From: Haematococcus lacustris
Taxonomy: Eukaryota > Chlorophyta > Chlorophyceae > Chlamydomonadales > Haematococcaceae
Reading direction: 5' to 3'
Assembly: GCA_030144725.1 (NCBI GenBank)
Contig: JASKMD010000006.1
Location: forward strand, 12,127,190 to 12,191,189
Length of the DNA: 64,000 nucleotides
Below, piece by piece: positions 1-9,404 of the stretch. Each line of letters opens with the position of its first letter. The stretch's first letter is position 1. The notes under the pieces are model-generated. The model saw only the letters and a program-made list of their open reading frames with translations, searched no databases and was not told the DNA's origin. The position numbers and the translations under genes were made by a program.

Positions 1-470
1 GTGGAGTCAAGGCGGCTGGGTAGGGTCAAGATTGGGAAGGTAAGGAATGAATCTTACAAATGTGCACTGCCCCATGTGTCCATGCAGGTGGCTGCGGCCA
101 GTGTACAGCGAGGCGAAGCGTTCCCAAGTCAGGGGCTTGATGAGCTCAACAAGCTACAACATCAGGTAAGCACTGACCAGACAATGCACATGTGCATGGC
201 TGCAACATATCCCACATGAAATGACACATGACATGGCACATGACTTGACTTCATGCAACTCCCACATCCATGTGCAGGTTCTATGACCGGGACGTGTCAG
301 CCGCGCTGAACATCCGCCGCTGCGCAGTCGGCCCAGGGCCACGTCCCACTGAGCTGTGCTACTGGGACGGCCGCCCAGCCATGCCAAAGCCAGGCAGGCC
401 AGGCCAGGAGTGGGTGTACGTGCCCGACAAGGCCCTGTTGCGTAAGTGGCGGCGCAAGTGGCAGCGGTAG
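1..470 (+). CDS. Fanzor-like (TnpB-related) protein, C-terminal end, gene starts outside the window
   Basis: Three exons read in one frame: 1-39, 88-165 and 278-470, each bounded by GT..AG, ending at TAG 468-470. The last exon carries FYDRDVSAALNI, the RuvC-III signature of TnpB/Fanzor nucleases (D-R-D-x-x-A-A-x-N-I, with the catalytic Asp). The second exon carries RSQVRGLM, matching the RDQPVRGL stretch that precedes RuvC-III in the other copies of this window. The tail is basic (WRRKWQR). RuvC-I and RuvC-II would lie upstream of position 1. It lacks the Ala/Pro/Lys-rich insert between the VRGL stretch and RuvC-III seen at 8.7k and 12.7k, so it is a distinct subfamily and could be the less damaged one. 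In known relatives this protein is an RNA-guided DNA endonuclease. Whether this gene is intact cannot be seen here. Confidence 0.6.
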
Positions 471-1142
471 CCAGCTACAGCAATACAACCCAAGAAAACA
501 AAATACCAAACCCCTCACAAAGGGGATGTATTGAGTAAGAGCTATAGAGTAGGGTAGGGCTCTTGCTAGTAGTAGCCTGGAGGCACACACACCAGAAGGC
601 TGAGCTGAAGTGCGCATTAGGCACACTGTCGGTAGCCTTTACAATAATGATCTCGCAGCCTGTGTTTGATTACAACTCATGCTTTATTTTGGTGTTGCAT
701 GAGGGCTGTAGGGATTTAAACTGGCTTTCTTACTAAAGTTATGCCGACATGGTCTAAAGACAAGATTGCTAGAGACAAGCACATGTATCCCCTGCTATTC
801 AGCCAGTGTCAGACGCCTCACTGATTCCCTGACCTCACCCTCCTCAAGAGGTAGCGCAATAGACATTGGCATGAACCACGTGATCTTATATGGTTGACAC
901 AGCTGAATGCACGCGTGTCTGCTCTTCTTCTTCAATCAGCAGATTTAGTCAAGCATCAAGCAAGTTCAGCATGATTCTACTAGAGCACATCATGCCCCGG
1001 ACTTGGGAACGCTTCGCCATGCTTTTCACTGGCCGCAGGCACCTGCATGGACACATGGGGCAATGCACATTTGTAAGATGGTTCATGACCCTACCTAGTC
1101 ACCTTGCATAGTCCCTGCAACTAGCGCCTACCAAAGGCGACT
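471..1142. other. Intergenic, no gene recognised
   Basis: Presumed 3' region of the Fanzor-like gene and upstream region of the thioredoxin-like gene. I see no coding frame with family motifs, no tRNA and no repeat shared with the rest of the window. Confidence 0.4.
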
Positions 1143-2116
1143 ATGCAGAGCGGCACCAGGCATCAAGCGCACCAAGCGCCATACCTCGGGACCAAAGCCT
1201 TGCCTTTGCTAATCCATACGAGTCTGTGTGCACAATGCCACCGCGGCCTCAGCAAGCGATGTGATTCAACCCCATCGGTGATCCGAGTCTCAATACCTGG
1301 CTATGCCACAGCTACCAGCCAGCAGCGGTCTTGCGGGATAGTGGCAAGTAGCCGACAGTCCGTGGACCCTTTGTCAGTGTCAGATGGCATCTACCGGCCC
1401 GGGAAGACGTACATGGTGGCAGATAAGGCGGAGCTCGACACCTTCCTGGCTCAAACACCCGACAATCCCTACAAAGACAAGCTGGTGATCCTCATGGCTA
1501 AGAGCTCCCACTGTCGGCCCTGCAAAAAGTTTCAGAGTGTCTACAACATGCTGGCCAGGCGGTTTGCAGACTGCTTGGTGCTCGAGGTGGGTTGGTGCCA
1601 GCCCCAGCAACGCAGTGCATGGGCAGGATAGAAACACAGCTTCTACAAGGGTCTTTGTTGCCTATGTGCTGGCAACGAGCTGCTAAGCGCAAGTACTGCA
1701 ACCAGCTGGGGTCCCTGCCATGGCCACAGGTCATGGGCGATGCAAGCCCTGACAACCGGAAAATGATGGTGAGTGCTGTCTGTCTCATGGAACCTGAATG
1801 CCTGCTTGTCAAAGTCATGGCATCTTCAGATGCCAACGGGCTGGCCTGCCACTCGCTGCCCTTTCACATCCGTTGTGTTGCTGTTTAGCTACCTGGCTGG
1901 CTGATCGACTAGCTGACTGGCTGGTCGCAGATGGACATGGCGGTGAAGGTGACGCCCACCTTTTTTCTCTACCGTGGCGGGCAGCGGGTGCACTCCCTGA
2001 CTGGCACCTCACGCGGAGCCTTGGCCCGAGCCATCCTGGAGCGCTTGCAGCCTGGGGAGACAGGTCGCGAGTGGCAGGAGCCGGTGGTCACTGCAGACAG
2101 CGACGACGATGAGTGA
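1143..2116 (+). CDS. Thioredoxin-fold protein, probably organelle-targeted
   Basis: Three exons (1143-1586, 1730-1768, 1931-2116) join in phase to 222 residues. A Ser/Thr/Arg-rich N-terminus of about 80 residues with few acidic residues looks like a chloroplast or mitochondrial transit peptide. The core follows the thioredoxin order: a beta strand (LVILMAKSS), the redox motif CRPC followed by KKF, a helix, a strand (VLEVMGDAS), then the cis-proline loop VTPTFFLYRGG. The active site is C-R-P-C rather than the C-G-P-C of typical thioredoxins, so redox potential and partners may differ. The C-terminus is a short acidic tail (DSDDDE). It probably acts as a disulfide oxidoreductase on stromal or matrix proteins. 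The exact subfamily is not assigned. The start is the first in-frame ATG. Confidence 0.75.
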
Positions 2117-2287
2117 GGGAGGGGGTGGGGCAGCAGCGCGCGCACCAGGCCGGCAGCAGCAGCGGGCAGCCAGGGCGAGTACCTGGAGGTGGTGACGGCA
2201 TACAGCAGCCATGGTGTTGCCACGGCTGGTGGGTTAATGGTTCTCTGGGCCCTTGGGGCAATGGAGGGCTGTGGGCTGAGCTGGCAT

Positions 2288-2387
2288 GCACCCCCCTGCT
2301 GCTCAGCCGCCGCCGGCTGCTGGTGGCTGCTAGTGGGTACTTCTGATCCGGCTCAAATGGAGGCCCTAGTGAGGGACAAGGGGGCTG
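2288..2387 (+). repeat. Fanzor-element 3' terminus fused to a fragment of gene H1
   Basis: 2288-2314 repeats an H1 exon segment (11972-11998) with one difference. It passes directly into about 70 bp that match the end of the Fanzor element at 13.3k, including the terminal block CAAATGGAGGCCCTAGTGAG and the final gacaagggggCTG (2375-2387). No Fanzor coding sequence accompanies it. It is a junction of two sequences that are separate elsewhere in the window. Confidence 0.7.
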
Positions 2388-2627
2388 AGCTGGCATGCAG
2401 AGTGTTCAGCCATTTCAGCTCCAGGAGTTGGGACAGCAACAGTGTAGGCCAAAGCAGCAGTGGTGCACTGAGGGTACGCGGTTGAGGGAGGCGTGGTCCA
2501 GATTTACATGTACCAGCACCAACCACTTTGCAACCTTGATCTCACTATCCGCATGGGCGAGAATAGATATGCCAGGAGGGGCTGGCTCTGTGGTGGGGGC
2601 TTTCTTGGTCAGCCGAACTAAGTGTTG

Positions 2628-3102
2628 GGCGTCACGCGCAGCCCAGGCCCCCGCAGGCCCCCTGCTCTCAGCCGCAGGGTGGGCAGGTAGGCGGCCAGGG
2701 CGTCACCCACCCTGGTCCGAGGCCTCCTCTGGCCCGCCTGCGCTGGCTGCTGCTGGCCAGGCCTGGCCTTCCCCAGCTTGCTCTCCTCTGGCCTGCGCTG
2801 GGCCAGCCTGCCTGCTGGCTGCGGCTCAGGGGAGGGCTCTGGGGGTGTCTGGGAGGGCCGTGGTTCCTGCTGGCCTGCAGTGGCGGTGTGCTGCGCTGCA
2901 CCCCAGGCTGCTCCCGCTGCGTCCTGCAAGGCCTGCAGCAGGGGGGCGTGACCCGGCCCTGGCCCTTGCTGGGCAGCGCTGGGCACCAGGCCTGGCAGCC
3001 AGCCCAGGGGGCCAGCAGGGTGGAGGTGGGGGTGGGCAGGGGGCCGCTGGGGACTGCCTGGCAGCGAGGGTTGTGGCAGAGAGGAGGAGGGGGAGGGGTA
3101 GC
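2628..3102 (-). pseudogene. Near-identical duplicate of an internal H1 exon segment
   Basis: About 470 bp match 10739-11209 with only scattered substitutions, one short indel and the same orientation. In H1 this stretch is translated on the minus strand into a Pro/Gln/Arg-rich segment (for example LPTLRLRAGGLRGPGLRVTP). Here it has no flanking H1 exons, so it is an exon fragment copied downstream of its parent gene. The high identity indicates a recent event. It lies next to the Fanzor terminus at 2315-2387. Confidence 0.8.
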
Positions 3103-3395
3103 CCATGGCTTCAGTCGACAGCACCCGCCTCCTGTTAACACACCCTTTAAACCTCGTGACATCATGCATGAAGCTAATAAGCAGAAGTGGCATGTGCTGA
3201 CCTGCAGAAAGTCACATCAGGTCAGGTGAGACTTGAAATGCACGTCGTTTCTGCACGTGGCCAGCCGTACTTTCTACATGCAGAGGCTGAGTAAACTGTC
3301 CCTGCAGGCTGAAGCAATGGAGTCACCCTGCAACCCTGCAATTCACCCAACCACAGCTAGCGTGGCTGTATACCTTGGCCGCTGCTAAAGCGTCA

Positions 3396-3680
3396 CACAA
3401 CCGTGTACTTTTCACGGGAAACCCAAGTTTCTTGAAAAGGCCACCGCCCGTCGCACAGCGCATCGCGTGATGGCTAAGAAGAAGCACAAGAAGGACCCGG
3501 GGAAGAAACAGAAAGGTGCGTGTCCCTAGCCGTGACGTGAGCCCTAGACGTAAGCGCTATGTGATAACCCGTCGCTCCTGTTGGTCCCATCGCAGCGTCT
3601 CGTTCCGCCCAAGGCAAGCAACGACAGGATCGTCGGGATGGGTGGACCACGCGTCGACGTCAGGTGACGGCCACGCCTTA
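3396..3680 (+). pseudogene. 5' fragment of the Fanzor-element gene (first two exons only)
   Basis: Similar to 8155-8400. Exon 1 (3470-3515) starts MAKKKHKKDPGKKQK and exon 2 (3596-3663) continues SRSAQGKQRQ..RRDGWTTRRRQ. Both have GT..AG borders at the same places as the 8.2k copy. The protein start is very basic and could act as a nuclear-localisation or nucleic-acid-binding tail. No downstream Fanzor sequence follows, because unrelated sequence and the end of H1 come next. The link to Fanzor rests on the 8.2k copy, where these exons directly precede the Fanzor C-terminus. Confidence 0.55.
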
Positions 3681-3860
3681 TGTGTCCCCGCACTGTTTGT
3701 GTCGACCGCGCCTTTTGCTAGGAAGGCGTGCCTCGTTAATACAACACTGCTTTACGCCGGCTCGTTGACTAGCTGGCATGTGAAACAACGTACACTCTGA
3801 TACGAAGCACAATTACGCAGTGGCTCACCCACGACACCATCGTGCGGTGCTTTGGCTATG

Positions 3861-6800
3861 TCAGTGCTTCACCCTGACCGCCCATCGCAGCTGCCGGGCA
3901 AGTTCCTGTCTATGCCGCTCACGCCATCTCCGCTGCTTCTCTATTGCTGCCGACTCCTCAGCCGCTAGCCTGTCAAGTACGTCCACTACTCGCTGGCGAT
4001 GCAAGGCGGCTGTTTCCGAGGCCAGGGCGCGGCGGGCAGTCATCGCGTCCTGCTCCGCCGCCAGTCGCTGGCGGCGCTCAGCTCCGGCGAGGTCCTCCAT
4101 GAGGCCTAGCAGGCCAAGGTAGTGTTCCTCTGCCCGCCTGCACAACAAGGGTACACGCAAGCCCAGTACATACATGCAAGCCCAGTACATACCAGTGATT
4201 CGTTTTTCAAAACGGCCTAGCTGATCCTGGTCACGAAGGGTCCTGGACCATAAAATGGCTGGTTACGCGGTTGGTCACGACTGGTTACGAAAAATAAAAA
4301 ACCTTCTTAAACCTTTAATTAATTCTATCATCACCATATATAAAACAATAATTATATCATCACCATACAAAAAAACATCACCATCTCCATCATAATTGTC
4401 TGTTGTCATCAAAGCTAATGTTCATGATCATCACTATTCCATCACCAGTCCACCCTTGACAGCCCAGCTTACACACCATAGCGCCCCTTCTTGTTGGCAG
4501 CATCCAGCCACACCCCAATCGCCTCGTGGTATGGGAAATCTGACACACCATGTGTGACAGTGTGGAAGGCCCTGGCGCACACATTCAGGTGCTCTTCATT
4601 GAGCCTGTTGCGTGTGTCATCCTTGAGGTATGCCATGGCTGAGAACATGCGCTCCTCCTCCACTGAGCCTGGGACCATCACCATCGCAAGCTCTGCCAGC
4701 CTGCCATACTCAGAGATCTCCAAGGCTGTGATGGGCTGCTTGCTCAAACTCTGCCACAGCTGGCTGATGCTGATCACGCATGACTTCAGCAAACTGGGAC
4801 TGTTGCGTGGCAAGGGTTTCACTGCAGAGGAGGGGAGGGACCTCCGTGCCATCTGACAGGCATGCTTGCTGGCAGTAGAGCTGCTTGATAGCCTCAAGAC
4901 GTTCCAGGAAGTCCTCATCACTGGGTTTGGTATCCCAGTAGTTGGGGTACACAATTGCCAAGGCCTTGGCATGCCTGCCAGCCACAAAGCGGTGTCGCAG
5001 GTCTTGCACCACAGCTTGCGCTGCTGCTGTCAGCTTCTGCTTTGCAGCTGCAATGTGGTGGAGCATGTCAGACTCTGGCACAGGGCCTGCCCGCCCCCGC
5101 CTGCCTTGCGTTGGTGCTACAGCTGATAGCTGGTGCAGAGTGTCAGGCCCCTCCTTTCCCCCCTCCACCTCCCCTCCTTCCAACCCTTGCTCTTGCGCCC
5201 CTTGCTCCCCAGCCGCAACCCCAGCCCCAGCCGCCGAGTCAATGCACAGGTAGCCCTGGGAGTCAGATGTCAGGCAGCTCCCAGGGGTCAACAAGGCTGT
5301 GAGTTCTGGGAAGTCGAGGTCTGTGAAAGGCTGTGTCACATACATGGTGGTGAGGCTGTCCGCTGTGTTGTGCACCTCCTGCGCCAGCTCCTCGACAAAG
5401 ATGTCACGTTGTTGGCAAATCAGGCTCAGCCGGTGCAGGCGACGCATCATGGGCAGGATGCCATGCGCTGCCAGCAGTGTGGGAAGATCTGTGAGCTGAG
5501 CGGTGATGCCCTCAGCGACAGAACCCTCAGCATCTGCCATGTAAGCCACCAGACCTCTGATGTTGGCAGTAAGGGTTTGTAGAGGCTGGGAGAGGCTCAG
5601 CCAGCGGGTAGGGACGGCTCTGCCGGGCAGCTGCCCCTTGTGACCCAGCTGCTTGCTGACACGCTTGTATTGCTCAGTGCGAGATGCACTCTTGCAGAAG
5701 TGGCGGTTAAGCACATCCACCAAGCGTGTCAGCTGCATCACACACGGGTTCTTGTCCATGACTGAAGCGGACAGGCTGACACGGTGTGCTGCACAGTGCT
5801 GAGAACTGCTGAAGGGCGCCAACTGCTTCCTGACCTTAATGGCCAAGCCATTGTGTGACCCAACCATGACACTGGCGCCATCGGTGCCCAGGGCCACAAG
5901 CCCCCGCTGCCACAGGGCTCGTGGCAAGCCCGTGTCATCCAATACTGAGAGGAGAACCTTGAACAACTCATCTGCTGTGGGGCTCTCCAGCACCTGATAG
6001 TAGCAGTGAAACTACATAAGGTTGGCAAGGGCCACTAGTAAGAGACTCCAACTTTACTGTAGGCAAGCATACCTCTTTCAAGTACAAGAAGACTGGACGC
6101 CGCGTGAAGTCCTTGACCACATAGCCATGGACACACATGACAGCACGGTTGTCCACAGTGGTGGCCTCGTCCAAGCTGAGGGACAGGAATGTTGCTGACT
6201 GCAATACCTCCAAGTCATGCTTGCGCATGACTGAGTAAAGGGCCTCTGCAATCTGCCATGCGCTGTCGTCTTTCCAGTGCTTAGCTGCAATGGCTGGAGT
6301 CCTGGCGACTCTGAAGAGGTCGGGGGTGTGCTCAATGTCTGTCATGGGTCTACCAAGCTTGAGCAGGTAAAACACTGCTGCAAACTGCGTGACGGTGGCT
6401 GGATCTTCCATTTGCTCCTTGCGTTTCGCTGCAGCTTTGTCTCGCCCAGTGGTGAGCGCAGCCTTGAAGGCTTGCACTGCTGCTGAGCTCTTCTGTTTGG
6501 CTGCAAGGTTCTGCTTGTGTCTGGCGCTGTCCTCATGCTTCTGAATGGTATGCAGATGGCTGTTTAGGACTGAGTCGCAAGCGGTACAGCGCACGCGGTA
6601 CAAGTTGCCTTGCAAGCCGAAATCTACAAGCCACATCTCGCGGCCTTCGAGCCACTCAGACTGGAACCTGTTCGTGGTACCAGCGGGCCTATTGGCTTTC
6701 CAAACACCATCGCTGTGCCCCCGCCTTGCGCGTAACTCGGACATGGCACGAAGCCAACGCGGTTACGAAGCAACCCAGGCCAGCCAACGCAAGGGCCCGT

Positions 6801-9369
6801 TTGGTAACGAAAGCCGGGCCTCGAAAACTAGCTTTTGGTTCCGATCGTTACGTATTACGCAAAAAACGAATCACTGGTACATACATGCAAGCCCAGTACA
6901 TACATGTGCATATTGAGTCCTAGGGTGTCCTAGGGAGAAGGGCCAGCCAAGCAGCGTCCTGACTTGTGGCTCACAGCGACGTGAACAATGACTGACAATG
7001 CATGGTGCCCACAACACGTAGCAAGGTGTTTGGAAGTTTGAGCGTCGAAGCCACAATATGCACAACAGTGTCCAGCAGCCAGTCAAACCAGTCAAGTCAA
7101 ACCAAACAGAGCTCAAGACAGGTCACCCAGCCTCGAAGCTGTGAGCACCATGTCCTGAGCATTGCCTGTGTCCCCAGCACCACCTCCCCACCTGAGCTCC
7201 TGCAGGTAGCTACCCATGCTGGTCACAGGCACTGTGGTGCGCTCCTTGCGCAGTGCGAGCAGACGCTCCTTCTCAGCTTCAATCGCCTGCAGGCCTCACA
7301 GCAGGGCACACAGCGGCGATGGCCATTGACGGGTCAGGGGTATGCAAGGCCGCTTGCATGACCAGCGCGGCACCCACAACAGGCTCCATTGTCTCCTTGT
7401 ATTGAACAGGTCATTGACTTCAACGCCCTGGTTGCAAGTGGGGCAAGCGCCGTACCAGGGCATCATCAAGGTTTTGGGGGAAGGGAGCGAGGCCTGCCAC
7501 CCTCTTCCCCAACCTCATGGCCCCCACCGGTAGGGGTATGCTGAGCTGCAGCACCGCCCACAGGGGCTGGTGCTCGGCCAAAGCCATGCCTCACCTCCAG
7601 GGAAAGGAAAAGAGACTTTGTCCTAGACAGAGGAACACAGGGTGATCGAGGGCGGGTCGAGGGAGGATGCTCCCTCGCTCACCTCCATGAACGCCTCCCT
7701 CAGCGCCCGCTCCTGCGCAGCCCCAGCCCGCATGGCCCGCGAGCGCCCGGCTGCCTCCTCCTCTGTTAGTACACGCAGCATGCGGGCAGCCTCCATGCGC
7801 TCCATGTACGTCTGCATGCCACAATATGACAGACATGCTGACAACCCCGATAGGCCTCCCCTCCCTCGCTACCAACTCTCCTCTTCTTTGCATCTATAGT
7901 TCGCCACACTCACTGTACTGTCAGGCGAGCAACATGTGCTGGCTGACTTACCAAAATGCACAAACAGAGGGACAGGAACAGGCAAGTGATGGGCACTGGC
8001 ACACCTTGTGATACATGTTCACAAGGCACACCATGGAATGCAAGATGGTATGTAATGGCTACATCGCAAGTGAGGCTGACCTGAGATGTGGGAAAGGTTG
8101 AGGCATGAATGTGTTGACAGGGCATCGATCTGCAAAGCAGCTCGACTGACTGAGGTATACCACACAACCGTATATTGTTTGCAAAGGCCACCGCCCGTCG
8201 TAATGCGCATCGCGTGATGGCTAAGAAGGGCGGCGGCAAGAAACAGAAAGGTGCGTGTCCCCAGCCGACTGTGAGCTGCGCTGTGTGATAACCCGTCGCT
8301 CCTGTTGTTTCCATCGCAGCGTCTCGTTCCCCTCAAGGCAAGCAACGACAGGAGCGTCGGGATGGCTGGACCACGCGTAGACGTCAGGTGACGGCCCCGC
8401 CTTATGTGTCCCCGCACTGTTAGTGTCCCTGTCAAAATGGCAACTTTGATTGGGTGCAGGTCTTTAAGGTCCCCGAGGGCGCAGTGCTGCGCCGCTGCAA
8501 GAAGACGAGGCGCAAGCTGCGGGAGCACCTCCGGCTGCGGGCTGAAATCCACTCCCAGCTCCTCGTGATCGCGTCGTTGCCTCAGTGCCACAACGCCTGC
8601 AGGCTGGAAGCCACCAGCAGGGCAGGTGGAACCCCGCCTGATGCGCCCAGCCTGGAGCCAGCTGCGTGACCAGCCAGTGCGGGGCCTGGTGTGGTGCCCT
8701 GTGGTAGCCCCCCGCAAGCCCCCACAGGCCCCACGCAGCAGCCAGGAAGCCACACAGCCTGCAGCCTCAGAGCCAGGGCCCAGCACACCCCCGCCAGCCA
8801 AGCGCAGCAAGCGCACCAAGGCTGAGCCGGCAGCTGAGCCCACTCAGGGCAAAGGCAAGGGCAGGGCTGCCAAAGCCAAGCCAGCACCACAGCCAGGCAG
8901 GTGGCTGGACAGGGACTGCAATGCAGCGCTCAACATGCAGCGCATTGGGGAGAGCAAGTGGCGTCCGCTGGAGCTGTGCTTCTGGCCAGACCAGGGCGCA
9001 CTGCCAGCCAAGGGCAAGGAGTACCCTGGCCTGGGCTACAAGCGGCTGCGAGACAAGCCACCCAAGGCCCAGGAGCAGCAGCAGCAGCCTGCTGTGGCAC
9101 AGTAGTGTGTGTGCCACCTTTGTTGAGCTGTCATCAGCTTACAATTAGTGCATGTAGGTCATGCCAACCCTACACAATAGCCCTCGGGTCAGGCAATAGT
9201 GTAGGTGGTAGGCGGGCTCATGTGCCATGTGCACTGGGTTTACTCCACACAGCCCAATAACACTGTTTGAGTCGGGTCAGTTAGTGGCTGCTAGTGGCTG
9301 CTGGTGGCTGCTGGCGGCTCAAATGGAGGCCCTAGTGAGGGACAAGGGGGCTGACTTACCATGTGTTCA

Positions 9370-9404
<35 letters not shown>

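Larger units (their letters stand above)
8155..9353 (+). mobile_element. Fanzor element, internally deleted copy
   Basis: The 5' part (8155-8594) carries exons 1-3 of the element gene and the 3' part (8595-9353) carries its C-terminal coding end and downstream module. The middle, with RuvC-I and RuvC-II, is missing. The deletion joins at about 8595 and puts the two parts in different frames. The 3' end is gacaagggggCTG at 9341-9353. It lies in an H1 intron (between exons 9506 and 7811), antisense to the gene. Confidence 0.7.
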
